A stretch of DNA of 64,000 nucleotides from Planctomycetia bacterium (GTDB lineage: Bacteria; Planctomycetota; Planctomycetia; Pirellulales; Thermoguttaceae): the NCBI GenBank assembly GCA_030527205.1, contig JAUNBG010000005.1:1-64000 (forward strand), read 5' to 3'. The notes beneath the pieces are model-generated. The model was given only the letters and a program-made list of their open reading frames with translations, was not told the DNA's origin and did no database searches. Both the position numbers and the translations under genes were made by a program. How positions within the stretch are numbered: position 1 is the first letter of the stretch; each line of letters opens with the position of its first letter. Shown here piece after piece: positions 37,030-46,754 of the stretch.

Positions 37030-37033
37030 CAGT

Positions 37034-37141
37034 CAGAAGTTCTAAAAACCTGTTTTTTGTAATAAACTCCATTCGGAAAACGTCGCGAAAACCAGTTTCT
37101 GCGGGCGAGACATCCTCGCTCTCAGGGGGTTAGGACTTTCT
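37034..37141 (+). repeat. Dispersed palindromic repeat family A, copy A5
   Basis: Left end AGAAGTTCTAAAAACC and right end TTAGGACTTTCTC are imperfect complements. The core TTTGTAATAAACTCCATTCG and GCGGGCGAGACATCCTCGC match A2 and A3. It is inserted between the skp-like gene and lpxC, five bases after the skp-like stop codon. Confidence 0.85.
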
Positions 37142-37269
37142 CGTCCAAAACGATATTGCATATTTAACGGGTTATGTTTCGAAATAAAAAACAAACATCC
37201 AAGCAGACCGATTATGAAAGGTTCAAAATCGGTTCATGAAACTTTATCGGAGAAAATGGAGTCGGAAAA

Positions 37270-38157
37270 TTGTCCTTGCAACGAACCATAGCGAAAGAAG
37301 TTTATGTTGACGGTTTTGGTTTCTGGACAGGTCAAGATGTCCGGCTTCGATTTTGTCCCGCTTCTGAAGATTCGGGAATCCGTTTTTTTCGAACCGATTT
37401 ATCCCATTCCTTGCCTATTTCTGCCCATATTGAAAATCGAATAGACAAACCGCGGCAAACAAGTTTGGCAAACGCAACCGCTCAAGTCGATATGGTTGAG
37501 CATGTTTTGGCTGCCGTTCGAGCTGCCGGGATCGATAATTGCGATCTCTGCATTAATGGACCGGAAATGCCCGGTTGCGACGGTTCAAGTCGTCCTTTTT
37601 TTCTCGCTCTTAAAGAAGCGGGAGCGATTGAACAGTCAAAAGATCGTTTATTTAAAAAAATAACCGAAAAAATGCGATTTGGCGATAATAACGCCTGGAT
37701 TGAAATTCGTCCGTCAAACGACGAAAAAATGATTTTGAATTATCAACTTGTTTATGATTCTTTTTCTCAATTGGTTTCCGATGAAAAAGGTCTTCCGGAA
37801 AAAGTCAAGCGTCAACAACCAATCGTCAACCAGGAATATCATTTTGAGTTGAACGCCGAAAACTTCGAAAAAGAATTAATGATCAGTCGAACATTTCTGC
37901 TTGAAAAAGAAGCGGAAATGCTTCTGAAAAATGGATTATGTCAACGCGTTTCAGCAAAAGATGTTCTTGTTTTTGGCGAAAACGGTCCGATCGATAATGT
38001 TCTTTATTACGAAAATGAATGCGCTCGTCATAAAATTATTGATATGATTGGAGATTTTTCGTTATCCAAATATCATTGGATCGGAGAATTTTATGCTTGT
38101 CGAACCGGACATCAACAAAATGCAAATATTTTAAGACAATTATTGGGAATTTTTTAA
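37270..38157 (+). CDS. lpxC: UDP-3-O-acyl-N-acetylglucosamine deacetylase
   Basis: A 295-residue LpxC, the zinc deacetylase that commits sugar to lipid A. The first zinc ligand is H78 in DMVEHVLAA. The second His and the Asp lie near 253 and 257 in ARHKIIDMIGDFSL, and the conserved GPEMPGCDGSSRPF stretch lies at about 97-110. Length is normal and there is no FabZ fusion. TTG at 37270 is the only in-frame start giving a complete domain, and GGAG lies 7 bases upstream. With kdsA and the skp-like gene it indicates an LPS-bearing outer membrane. Any co-transcription with the upstream gene must read through repeat A5. Confidence 0.95.
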   Translation: MSLQRTIAKEVYVDGFGFWTGQDVRLRFCPASEDSGIRFFRTDLSHSLPISAHIENRIDKPRQTSLANATAQVDMVEHVLAAVRAAGIDNCDLCINGPEMPGCDGSSRPFFLALKEAGAIEQSKDRLFKKITEKMRFGDNNAWIEIRPSNDEKMILNYQLVYDSFSQLVSDEKGLPEKVKRQQPIVNQEYHFELNAENFEKELMISRTFLLEKEAEMLLKNGLCQRVSAKDVLVFGENGPIDNVLYYENECARHKIIDMIGDFSLSKYHWIGEFYACRTGHQQNANILRQLLGIF

Positions 38158-38435
38158 TTTTTATGGTTAAACAAAATAAAATTTCTTTTACAATTAAATA
38201 AATAGCGAATTGCTTAAATGAAAGACATAAAACAATCATTGAAATGTAACCTTATCAAGAATTCTTTTTGCGTCATTTAGTATTGATTTTCATGATTTTT
38301 TCGACGCAATGAATTTTGTTGAAAAACAATGAATGTTGTTTGAATTGAGATTCTTTTTTCCAAGCTGAAGTTATTGCTTTATCTGTTTCGAATGGGGGTT
38401 CAGAAACAGAAAAGCGATAAACTTCAGTTTTTTTA

Positions 38436-39407
38436 TTATTCAACCGAATGTTGCCTGGCAAAGAGACGTTGTCTTTGCGCTTCATAAAAAAGAATGGCTG
38501 CCGCATTGGAAATGTTTAAACTGTCGGCAATGCCGAGCATTGGCAATTTGATCGCTTGAATTTTCGCGTTTTTCTGAATAGAACTTTTCGATGAATAATC
38601 CGAAAAAGAGGACTTTTCCAAGTTTCTGAAATTCTTTTCCGACCAAATGGGAGTCAGCCCATCTGATTCGCAACCAAGAACAATGGCGGTTGGCCGACAA
38701 AAATCAACGGTTGTATAGGATACAGCAGAATCACAAATTGCGGCGGCTATTTGGATATTGAGCCGAATAAGGCGTCGAATTGTTTCTTCGCTTGACGCAA
38801 TAACGGTCGGCATTCGAAACAGTGTTCCCAAGCTTGAGCGAATAATGTTCGGATTAAACAGATCCAGCGAATGGTCGGAAATAAGAATGATTCCGTCCAA
38901 TCCAGCGCCGTCAGCGCTTCGATAAACGGCGCCAATATTGCCTGGTTTTTCTATATTTTCCAAAACGCCGATTAAAGGAATTGCAGGCAAACGCTTTTCC
39001 CAATTGTCAAAGGTCATTGTTTGACTTTCAACAATCGCAATGATTCCTTCATTTCGATCGCCAAAGCAAATTTTCGGAAAAAGAGAATCGTCAACGCCCA
39101 AAATTGGGATTTGTTTCTTTCGAAGAAGAGTCAAAAACCGAAGAAGATCGTCTTGATGTCTTAACGAACTTTTCGAGAAACTTAAAAGAGCCGAAAATGA
39201 ACTCTCAATTTTATCAAAATCAGTTTCTTGTTTTGCTGAAGAAACCGGAATATAAACTTCAATGAAGCGAAACCCGGATTCCCAAGCTCGAATGATTTCT
39301 CGAACCCCATCAATCAAAAAACAACCTTCCTGACGTCGGGTTCGACTTTCCTTCAAACGAATGAGTTGTTTAATTCGGGGATTCGTTGCGCTACTGATTA
39401 TGGGCAT
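38436..39407 (-). CDS. SpoU/TrmH-family rRNA 2'-O-methyltransferase
   Basis: A 323-residue enzyme of the knotted SPOUT superfamily that methylates ribose 2'-OH with S-adenosylmethionine. The N-terminal substrate-binding part begins SATNPRIKQLIRLKESRTRR. SPOUT motif 1 is LENIEKPGNIGAVYRSADG (about residues 174-192), motif 2 is IVLGCESDGL, and motif 3 is LNISNAAAILFYEAQRQR. A Ser/Lys-rich insert of about 30 residues separates motifs 2 and 3. The overall form is closest to TsnR/RlmB-like proteins; the exact nucleotide target is not predictable. Confidence 0.9.
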   Translation of the reverse strand: MPIISSATNPRIKQLIRLKESRTRRQEGCFLIDGVREIIRAWESGFRFIEVYIPVSSAKQETDFDKIESSFSALLSFSKSSLRHQDDLLRFLTLLRKKQIPILGVDDSLFPKICFGDRNEGIIAIVESQTMTFDNWEKRLPAIPLIGVLENIEKPGNIGAVYRSADGAGLDGIILISDHSLDLFNPNIIRSSLGTLFRMPTVIASSEETIRRLIRLNIQIAAAICDSAVSYTTVDFCRPTAIVLGCESDGLTPIWSEKNFRNLEKSSFSDYSSKSSIQKNAKIQAIKLPMLGIADSLNISNAAAILFYEAQRQRLFARQHSVE

Positions 39408-39640
39408 TTGAGTTTATCAAGTCGGTTGAGGTTTTGACGTCTCGTTTCTGTAAAAATGACTGCGTTTAATATCTTTTGTTTAAGGATAAAAATCAGAAAG
39501 CGTTTGCCGCAAATCAAATTCTGAAAACCAATATTTCTTAAAAACAGGAAACTTGAAGCAGAAACAATGCAATTTTCTTTATTCTTTGATAACGAACAGA
39601 CCTTAAATTAAGCCATTCCCGAAAGTCGGGGGGGCGGGGA

Positions 39641-41599
39641 TTAATTGGGCGAATCAAGATAAGGATCCTGCCCCATTCCTTTTTGCATCTTTTTTCGTTC
39701 TTTTTCATAATAAAGCATTGTTTTTCGATTTCGATAGCTTTTCTTTTCAACTTTATGTTGCGCGCGATAAAAAGTTCCCTTTTTATGTTTGAATTCGCCA
39801 TTGGGATTCGTTTCGCCGCTTAATTTATATTTTTTCGCTTTTTTCGGACCAAAAGCCTTTTCAAGAATTTCGTCTTCTAAAGAGATATATTGACGAAACG
39901 AACCAGGATCGCCCTGGCGTCCGCAACGACCGATTAACTGTCGATCAATTCGAGCCGATTCATGCAATTCCGTACAAATGACATGCAGACCGCCAATATT
40001 GACAACTTCGTCGGGAAGTTTGATATCGGTTCCGCGGCCTGCCATATTGGTCGAAACTGTAACTTTGCCCCATTCTCCCGCTTCTGCAACGATCATTGCT
40101 TCTTCTTCGATATGATTCGCATTTAAAACGCGATGTTCAATATTGCGTTCCTGAAGCAGAGCAGACAAAATTTCCGATTTATCAATTGTTCGCGTTCCAA
40201 TAAGAACCGAACGGCCCAGCGTATGCATTTCTTCGATTTCATTGACAATGGCCGCCCATTTTGCTTTCTCGGTTCCAAAAATACGAGTTGGGAGTTGGAC
40301 GCGTTTCGGCGGACGGTTGGTTGGAATCTGAACAACATGACATCGATAAATTCGTTTTAATTCTGTTCGGGAAGCATAAGCCGTTCCTGTCATTCCAGCA
40401 AGATGTTCAAATCTCAAGAAAAAATCTTGAACCGTAATTCGAGCCGCTTGGCCTGTCGCAACGGTTATTTCGACCCCTTCTTTTGCTTCAACGGCTTGAT
40501 GAATTCCGTCTCGCCATTTTCGCCCTTCGCCCAAACGTCCTGTAAATTCGTCGACGATAACGATTTCCCCATTCAAAATGACAAACTGCTGATCAAGTTT
40601 GAATTCGCGATCAACTTTGATTGCGCGTTTAATGAATTCATAAACATGAAACAGACCGGTTGTATCCATTGCGGGCGGTTTGGGAAGCATTCTTGCTTTT
40701 AAACGGCCTTTTCGCGTTAATTCAACGGATTTTTTTTCATGATCATATTCGTAATCTTCATCTTCGATGAACTCATACATCGCGTCGGCGGCCCATTTAT
40801 AAGCCTCAACCTCTTTCTTTTGTTCATCGGTCGCCAGCGCGCTGATAATTAATGGCGTACTCGCTTCATCGATGAGAATGCTGTCCGCTTCATCGACAAG
40901 GCAGAAATAAGGATCTTGACGTTGAGTCGGCTTTTCATCGACTCCGCGATTATTTTCGAGCATGGAACCGATCAAATCTGTTTGACCTTCTCTAATGCGT
41001 CGCAAAAGAAGACGATCTCGAAGAAAATCGAAACCAAATTCTTTTGCCGTTCCATATGTTATATCGCATTCATAAGCTTGGCGTCTTTGAGCGGTTTGCA
41101 TTTCTGTTTGAATGACGCCGACCTTCATTCCAAGAGCTTTAAAAATCGGCCCCATTAACTCCGCGTCACGAGCGGCCAAATAATCATTAACCGTTGCCAG
41201 GAGGGCGCCTTTTCCGTGAAGCGCATGAAGATAAAGCGGAGCCGTTGCGGTCAAGGTTTTTCCTTCGCCGGTTTGCATTTCGACGATCGAATGATTAAAC
41301 ATAGCGATTCCGCCCAGAATTTGAACGTCGAAATGGCGCATTCCAATTGTTCGATTTGCTGCTTCTCGAACAAGCGCAAAAGCTTCAGGCAGCAATCGGG
41401 AAAGCGGTTCGCCGCTCCGAGCTCGATAGCGCAAAGAAAGACTTTTCTTTCTCAATTCCTGATCGTTCAACTTTTGAACTTCTTGTTCCAGACTATTGAT
41501 TCGATCCAGTTCAAAAGACCATTTTGCCAAACGCCCCTTCGTCGTCCAGGGAAAACAACGATCAATTTGGCGGGATAAACCTGAAGGAATTGCCGACAA
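39641..41599 (-). CDS. secA: Short SecA-type translocase ATPase
   Basis: A 652-residue SecA homologue. Nucleotide-binding motifs are complete: MQTGEGKTLTA (about 107-117), LVDEADSIL (about 235), MTGTA, STNMAGRGTDIKLP (about 522) and IGRCGRQGDPGS (about 562). The preprotein-crosslinking domain lies between. The chain ends right after RAQHKVEKKSYRNRKTMLYY, the start of the helical scaffold in normal SecA. The helical wing, the two-helix finger and the zinc-binding tail are therefore missing; full SecA has 850 or more residues. TTG start with AAAGGAG ten bases upstream. No lost continuation is visible downstream, so it is probably a shortened paralogue and not a fragment of the main secA. Confidence 0.85.
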   Translation of the reverse strand: MSAIPSGLSRQIDRCFPWTTKGRLAKWSFELDRINSLEQEVQKLNDQELRKKSLSLRYRARSGEPLSRLLPEAFALVREAANRTIGMRHFDVQILGGIAMFNHSIVEMQTGEGKTLTATAPLYLHALHGKGALLATVNDYLAARDAELMGPIFKALGMKVGVIQTEMQTAQRRQAYECDITYGTAKEFGFDFLRDRLLLRRIREGQTDLIGSMLENNRGVDEKPTQRQDPYFCLVDEADSILIDEASTPLIISALATDEQKKEVEAYKWAADAMYEFIEDEDYEYDHEKKSVELTRKGRLKARMLPKPPAMDTTGLFHVYEFIKRAIKVDREFKLDQQFVILNGEIVIVDEFTGRLGEGRKWRDGIHQAVEAKEGVEITVATGQAARITVQDFFLRFEHLAGMTGTAYASRTELKRIYRCHVVQIPTNRPPKRVQLPTRIFGTEKAKWAAIVNEIEEMHTLGRSVLIGTRTIDKSEILSALLQERNIEHRVLNANHIEEEAMIVAEAGEWGKVTVSTNMAGRGTDIKLPDEVVNIGGLHVICTELHESARIDRQLIGRCGRQGDPGSFRQYISLEDEILEKAFGPKKAKKYKLSGETNPNGEFKHKKGTFYRAQHKVEKKSYRNRKTMLYYEKERKKMQKGMGQDPYLDSPN

Positions 41600-41861
41600 G
41601 ACTAACGATCTCCTTTATAGAAGGACTAAAATCAATATTCAATAACGATAAATGAGACAAATTCTTCTTTTTGTAAGATTTATTCAATCCTTTTAAAAAA
41701 CCCGTTTTTGCGTCATTAAACTTGACGATAACGGGCGGATTACTGAAGCCAAAATCTTTTTGATCATTTTGGCTTCGAAAAATCCATTTTATTAATATTC
41801 TTTCCCTATTAAACATCAATTATTAGAATTGACAACGGTCTTGACAAAATATCGACGTTTT

Positions 41862-42827
41862 TTACGGAATGACGATTGTTCGAACCGAAGCTTGATTTTT
41901 TCGAGATGAATAATGGCCGCTCAATTCATTTTTTGCATCTTGAATCAATAAAGGAATCGGAACAGGGGCAACAGGGGTCAGCGAATTCTCTCGATTGCTC
42001 TGTTGGGGGCTGGGTAATGTCGCAATCGGCAATGATTTTGAAACGGTTCGACGAACGCAATAACTTTCCTGGGGAAGAAAATCAGACGAATATTTCGGTG
42101 AGTCGGCCAACTGATAACGAAGAATTCTGGAATTTTCCGTTGACAAATTTTCCGTTGGTTTTGGAGCAGCTTCCGGTTCATTTTCAGTTGCATCGGTTTC
42201 ATGAGATTGATCCGATTCCGGAGATATTTGATCTTGACTGGTTTGATTTTCTGTTATTGAACTATGAGGGTTGGTTTGTGAAACATTAACCATTGATTCC
42301 GGAGAAGCTTTTTCATTCGCGCTATATTGATCCATATTTGTATTGAACGAATTGTCTTGAAGCGGAACAATGGGCATAATATTGATTTCTGATTCCCTGG
42401 CTTCTTTCGTTTGTTCTTTGGAAGAGTCAGCCGTTCCAGAAACTAAAGAAATCGGAGTTGTTTCATTTATTTGAGGTTTCGTTGAATCAATCGAAGTCGT
42501 TTGGATTGCGGATGAAGTCGCTTCAACAGGTTTTTCCGGATTGGGTTGAGAAACCGGAATGGTTGAGTTTTGAAGCGGTTCTGTTATGCTTCCGTTTGGA
42601 ACAGAGCCGGTTCCCGACGGAACGTTAATGGGAACCCCCTGCTCTGGCGATACGGAATCAATCGGAGCAGCGGTCGGCTGCGGAATCGGCTCTGGTTTGG
42701 GAGTTCGCAACGTTTGGCAGCCCGATGACAATATTGCCAATATTAAAATGTTAAAATATAACGAATTGTTGAGTCTCATTGTTAAAAATATATGTTTGGT
42801 TTTCATATCAATCTCTTTCTTATCCAT
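41862..42827 (-). CDS. Pro/Ser/Thr-rich lipoprotein
   Basis: A 321-residue protein of unknown function. A hydrophobic helix ends in the lipobox ILSSGC, so the mature chain is a lipid-anchored protein. The mature part is almost wholly low-complexity, rich in Pro, Ser, Thr, Glu and Gln, with no recognisable domain until a slightly basic C-terminus (SSRKNQASVRTIVIP). Three starts are possible (42827, 42806, 42779). The one at 42806 has a purine-rich AAAGAGAT upstream; the last gives the most compact signal peptide. It may act as a spacer or wall-linked linker in the periplasm or outside. Confidence 0.7.
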   Translation of the reverse strand: MDKKEIDMKTKHIFLTMRLNNSLYFNILILAILSSGCQTLRTPKPEPIPQPTAAPIDSVSPEQGVPINVPSGTGSVPNGSITEPLQNSTIPVSQPNPEKPVEATSSAIQTTSIDSTKPQINETTPISLVSGTADSSKEQTKEARESEINIMPIVPLQDNSFNTNMDQYSANEKASPESMVNVSQTNPHSSITENQTSQDQISPESDQSHETDATENEPEAAPKPTENLSTENSRILRYQLADSPKYSSDFLPQESYCVRRTVSKSLPIATLPSPQQSNRENSLTPVAPVPIPLLIQDAKNELSGHYSSRKNQASVRTIVIP

Positions 42828-42840
42828 AACTATTTGGATT

Positions 42841-42951
42841 TCAGGAAAACTGCCTTTATTCCGAAAACAGATTGCGCTGTTTTCGTGATTCGTCCCTCAT
42901 TTCTGACTTGCGAATCCAATGATTTCGGATGTTCAAACGGCTTGAGTATAA
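42841..42951 (-). repeat. Dispersed repeat family B, copy B7
   Basis: Read on the minus strand it opens TTATACTCAAGCCGTTTGAA, has TTGGATTCGCAAGTCAG, and contains a perfect hairpin GAAAACAG/CTGTTTTC around a 6-nt loop near its 3' end. It lies just upstream of the lipoprotein gene. Confidence 0.68.
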
Positions 42952-43744
42952 ATACAAAGATTTAATGGTTCCTGAAGAGTTATTGGAAAACTCAATTGCA
43001 AAAAGAATAACGAATATTTCGATTAAGAAATCATTGTTGCTTATTTATTATATAATGTATCTTTTAATATTTGAAGGCAAACATAAATATTTTAATCGAT
43101 TTAATAAAAAAAGAATTTATCGATATGCTAATATTAACGCTTATTTAAAATGAGTAAAATACAATCAATGAAAGTTATATGCTATCTTGGGGATATGGGC
43201 TATCCTTTCCGATCCCTTGATTTTTAGTAAAATGGATTTTTCTCAAAAGAAAGATATTATTGAATGTAACGATCAGCAAGAATTGACCGGCGGAGAAAAC
43301 AAAATTTTGCAAACAAACCAAAATCGTCATAAAAACTGTATTTGCGGCATAATCGGCAATAAAGTCATACTGGATACAATAAGGTTCGAATCTTCTTCGA
43401 AATGTGTCAAATGGTTACTTTTTTCTTTTGAAGTTTTTTGAACAAGTCGATTGAACGGATAAATAAATAAAAAAGTTGATAAACAATTTATCCTGAACAA
43501 ATTTCTGAAGCGTCAACATTGGAATTGATATGGAGAATTCTCAATTCGTTGCGTTGTTCGTATTTTGTTCGATAAATAATAAAACTGTCAAAACCTGATT
43601 CAAAACAAAATATAAACTGATGACAAATTGAATTCAGCGATAAGAAAATCATCAAAATACATAAAATATTGAAAATGAGCTGATTTTATATTTTAGGAAA
43701 TCAGGGGAAGGGACACATTTTGCAGAAATAATAGGGATAAAAGC
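42952..43744. other. Intergenic region upstream of csrA
   Basis: About 790 AT-rich bases without a supported gene. Two small frames (42929-43153 and 43187-43441) lack ribosome sites and protein-like composition. The csrA ATG at 43745 has TAGGGA upstream. The length suggests regulatory leader sequence, but no specific site was recognised. Confidence 0.45.
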
Positions 43745-43990
43745 ATGTTAGTATTATCAAGATATAAGGACCAAAGCATTTATATCGGCGATGATATTGT
43801 TATAACTGTCGTCGACGTTCGAGGCGATCGCATTCGTTTGGGAATCGAAGCGCCTTCCGACGTTCCAGTTCATCGTCAGGAAATTTATGAAGCGATAAAA
43901 AAAGAAGAAGAGCTTGTTCAATGCGTTGCAAAAGATACGGCTGATAATTCTGTGGAAAATCAATACGAATTGAGTTTTCACAATTTCTAA
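43745..43990 (+). CDS. csrA: Carbon storage regulator CsrA
   Basis: An 81-residue RNA-binding regulator. MLVLSR opens the first strand, IRLGIEAPSDVPVHRQEIYEAI gives the conserved core, and R44-type residues at the VHR motif contact GGA sites in mRNA leaders. The dimer changes translation and stability of target mRNAs. The C-terminal 25 residues are longer than in E. coli CsrA (61 residues) and unrelated to it. In many bacteria csrA sits beside flagellar fliW; that gene is not here. It converges on the kinase gene, with a shared hairpin between them. Confidence 0.97.
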   Translation: MLVLSRYKDQSIYIGDDIVITVVDVRGDRIRLGIEAPSDVPVHRQEIYEAIKKEEELVQCVAKDTADNSVENQYELSFHNF

Positions 43991-43991
43991 G

Positions 43992-44080
43992 AGCGCATTT
44001 TTTCTTCTTGATCCGCGAATAGGACGGCTTGGGATTGCTGATAAATGACAAGCCTTTTTTCGCGGATTTTTTATGCGCAT
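43992..44080. terminator. Bidirectional hairpin between csrA and the kinase gene
   Basis: ATCCGCGAA (44011-44019) pairs perfectly with TTCGCGGAT (44059-44067), and GCGCA (43993-43997) with TGCGC (44074-44078). T-runs lie on both sides. It can end transcripts from csrA and from the opposing kinase gene, whose stop codon lies inside it. Confidence 0.7.
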
Positions 44081-45171
44081 TGACGCAGCTCTTCTTGATT
44101 GGGCGAGCGGGGAAAGGTTTGCATTTCCAATTTATTTAGCGCGGTTAAGATTTCATTTGTTGTTTGAGGACGTCTTTCTTTTTTCCTGGCGGTTAATTGT
44201 TGAAGCAATTGAATTGCTTGAGGCGAAACGCAAAGTCGATTCAAATCGTTTTCGATACAACATTTCATTGTTTCATATTTGCGATAAAGGTCATTCCAGG
44301 AAAAAACGTTAAAATGGGATTTTCCTGTCAGCATTTCAAAAATAATGATCCCCAAGCTATAGAAATCGCTTGTTATATCGGGCGGAGCGGATTCCAATAA
44401 TTGTTCCGGAGCGAGATAAAACGGCGTTCCCGAGAACGTTTTGTCATTAACATTACAAGCAATCGGATTATTTGACTGGAAACAATAATCTTTGTTAAAA
44501 GGATCATTATTCTTGCTGGCGAATCCAAAATCAATTAACGTCACATGTCCTGTCGGGGAAACAAAAATATTGCCCGGTTTTAAATCATTATGAGACCAAC
44601 CTTGTCGATTTAATGCGTCGAGCGCTTTGACTGTTTGTCGCGCTATTTTCCAAACGGTTCGCTGATCAATTCGTTTTTTTTGGGTCAATTGTTCTTGAAT
44701 TGTTTGACCTTCGAGCCAGGGAGTAATAAAATAACCGGGCCAATAAGCAATATTATCAAAACAATCGGAATTATTTTGTTGAATATTATTCATTTCGTTG
44801 GAACAATTCAATAAAATGGAGTTCTCGTTGATTTCCTGAGGAACGATAGCTTCCGATTTCCAATATTGAATTCGAGATTGACGATAATCAAGAACAGGAA
44901 GAATATGCGGGCAAAAAACAGATTGTCCCAAACAAATTTCGTTACGAAGAATTCTTTCGCCGAGTTCGGTTCCCTGCCATTTCTTTTGAAGCGTTTTAAA
45001 CGCATAGGACGCATTGATATTTCGATTTTTGGGACGAGCTTGATAAACGGACAAAAACGACCCATCAATTCGTTTGCCGACCAATTCCCAATGATTGTTT
45101 GATATTGATTCGGATAAAAAGTCATTGGAAAATGAATGATCCTGTAAGCTGGAAGCGATAAGCGATAACAT
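44071..45171 (-). CDS. Ser/Thr protein kinase
   Basis: A 366-residue Hanks-type kinase without a membrane helix or PASTA repeats, so cytoplasmic. K59 (YAFKTL) is the ATP-binding lysine. SHNDLKPGN (near 193-201) is the catalytic loop, with Asn in place of the Arg of HRD. IDFGFAS is the DFG motif, GTPFYLAPEQL the P+1/APE region, and SDFYSLGIIIFEMLTG helix F. An Asn/Ser-rich insert lies at about 110-145. The non-RD loop means it may not depend on activation-loop phosphorylation. Targets are unknown. It converges on csrA; no functional link can be shown. Confidence 0.93.
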   Translation of the reverse strand: MLSLIASSLQDHSFSNDFLSESISNNHWELVGKRIDGSFLSVYQARPKNRNINASYAFKTLQKKWQGTELGERILRNEICLGQSVFCPHILPVLDYRQSRIQYWKSEAIVPQEINENSILLNCSNEMNNIQQNNSDCFDNIAYWPGYFITPWLEGQTIQEQLTQKKRIDQRTVWKIARQTVKALDALNRQGWSHNDLKPGNIFVSPTGHVTLIDFGFASKNNDPFNKDYCFQSNNPIACNVNDKTFSGTPFYLAPEQLLESAPPDITSDFYSLGIIIFEMLTGKSHFNVFSWNDLYRKYETMKCCIENDLNRLCVSPQAIQLLQQLTARKKERRPQTTNEILTALNKLEMQTFPRSPNQEELRQCA

Positions 45172-45357
45172 GATGCCGATCTTTCGTCGATTTAGAATAA
45201 ATCCGTGAAAAGTTCATGAACGATAACTCATTCATATATTCTTGTCCAATCTCAAAATCGTATCTTTCGATATATTTTTCCGAGTCTCAACAAGTTCTCT
45301 ATAAAGAAAAGTCGGCAAGTCCAAGAGGAATAATTAGCAAAACCGTTAAAATCGGGC

Positions 45358-45420
45358 GTTATTTTTGAAAATAAAGACGCATTCCGAGGTTTTCCGAATG
45401 CGTCTCCTTATAAAAATAAC
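45358..45420. promoter_or_regulatory. Two-tier hairpin upstream of the kinase gene
   Basis: GTTATTTTT (45358-45366) is the exact complement of AAAAATAAC (45412-45420). Nested inside, GACGCATTC (45376-45384) is the exact complement of GAATGCGTC (45396-45404). The structure lies about 190 bp before the kinase start and about 300 bp past the end of the small lipoprotein gene. It could be the terminator for the lipoprotein transcript or a leader structure of the kinase mRNA. Confidence 0.6.
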
Positions 45421-45719
45421 ATTTATATTGTTTTGGACAAAAACAATATGCGCATCAATAAACATAATACAGATTGATTTTATGTTAATGGCTCTTTATT
45501 TCCTGACTGTTCGCAAGATTCTCATTTCTCAATATTATTTCATTATTTCCTTTTCTTACAAATTGATTAACGCAAAGATCAAGGAAAATAATTTGCATAT
45601 ATTGAACCCCAGCAACAAAAAAACTCAGCTTCAGCAATTTGCGCATTGTCGGGGTTACGAAAAGAAAGCGACTATTTAAAAAAGTTCAAAAAAGGCTTTT
45701 TCAAATAAAAAATATCTCG

Positions 45720-46013
45720 TTATGAACCGATACCGGGATAATTTGCTGTCATGCCGCCTCCTGTCGAACAAGGGTCACAGGGATTGGCGCAAGCCGGCGT
45801 ACAAGGATTACATTGATTCATTGGGGATGAATAAATAACTTGTTCAACAGGCGCGCTGACCGGAAACTCCGCAATGGACGATCCGGACATACCGGATGAA
45901 ACCGTTGGAACGCGAGACCCATTATTTCTAAAACAGGATGACATGCTGCTGCAACCGGTTGCAACCAATGCCGCGATCAACAATAATGCGGACAAAATGA
46001 AAATCTTTTTCAT
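45720..46013 (-). CDS. Small cysteine-rich lipoprotein
   Basis: A 97-residue protein. A clear lipoprotein signal (KKIFILSALLLIAALVATGC) ends in the lipobox ATGC, so the mature protein of about 77 residues is lipid-anchored. The mature part contains a cluster NPCTPACANPCDPC that could form disulphides or bind metal, and otherwise Ser/Gly-rich text. GGAGA upstream supports the ATG. Function unknown. Such short lipoproteins are easily missed, but signal, lipobox and ribosome site agree. Confidence 0.8.
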   Translation of the reverse strand: MKKIFILSALLLIAALVATGCSSMSSCFRNNGSRVPTVSSGMSGSSIAEFPVSAPVEQVIYSSPMNQCNPCTPACANPCDPCSTGGGMTANYPGIGS

Positions 46014-46660
46014 CGAAACGTCTCCATTGATTTGAATATATTCGTTTATTTAATATTCAATATTTTAAGAACAAATGAATTTTCTGTTTTGAAACAGAGA
46101 ATTCCGTTGAGTTTCAGGCGAATTTCATTCCTTTGCCGCATGAATGGCAATCAACGGCAAGAGTTCAGAAAAACATTGCAAACAAACCGACATAATAAAT
46201 AAAAAAGCTGATCTGTTGTTTGAGATTTTCTCCCTCGAAAACAACAAACTAATTTTATATAGTTTACTTTAGCAATTGCTTTTTGCAAATAAAAATAATT
46301 TCATTTAAATTAATAAAACATTGTTTTTATTAAATTTAATCGATTAAATCAATAAGACAGACAGACTTTTTCTGGAAAGAAAATTCAATACAAAAGAGCC
46401 AGACGTTTCTGCCGTTATAATCGTCCTAGAAAAGTCTTTTGTGTTTACCCATTTTGTTTCGTTGATGTATTTTGCCAAATCAGACGTTATTCTTTAAAAC
46501 ATTGACTTTTGAACAGTCCAAAACGTTGAATTTGAAACCTTGCAAACGACGGACGAATTCTGCGGACGAAACCTGAGCTTCAAACTTGCTTCAAAATAAT
46601 TCAAACCAAATTCGACCAAATTCGATTTAATAAAAAAAGAAAAAAATAAAAAAATGATAC
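46014..46660. other. Intergenic region before tRNA-Val
   Basis: About 650 AT-rich bases, with no supported gene. The text around 46560-46580 (CTGCGGACGAAACCTGAG) recalls pieces of repeats A and B but is too short to assign. Confidence 0.45.
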
Positions 46661-46690
46661 TTGACGTTTTTCATTTTTATGAGATATTAT
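46661..46690 (+). promoter_or_regulatory. Sigma-70-type promoter of tRNA-Val
   Basis: TTGACG (46661-46666) and TATTAT (46685-46690) are separated by 18 bp, and the tRNA begins 65 bp downstream. Each box has one mismatch to consensus. Confidence 0.62.
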
Positions 46691-46754
46691 ATTTTGTTGT
46701 CGAGTTGCTAACGATATAAATGTCTTGGACATTTTATTTTCAGCAATCATGATC

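Noticed and set aside
42929..43441. Two small plus-strand frames upstream of csrA
   Set aside because: No ribosome sites, AT-driven composition and no recognisable features.
45365..45679. Plus-strand frame of 104 codons over the nested hairpin
   Set aside because: TTG start without a ribosome site. The hydrophobic look follows from AT-rich sequence.
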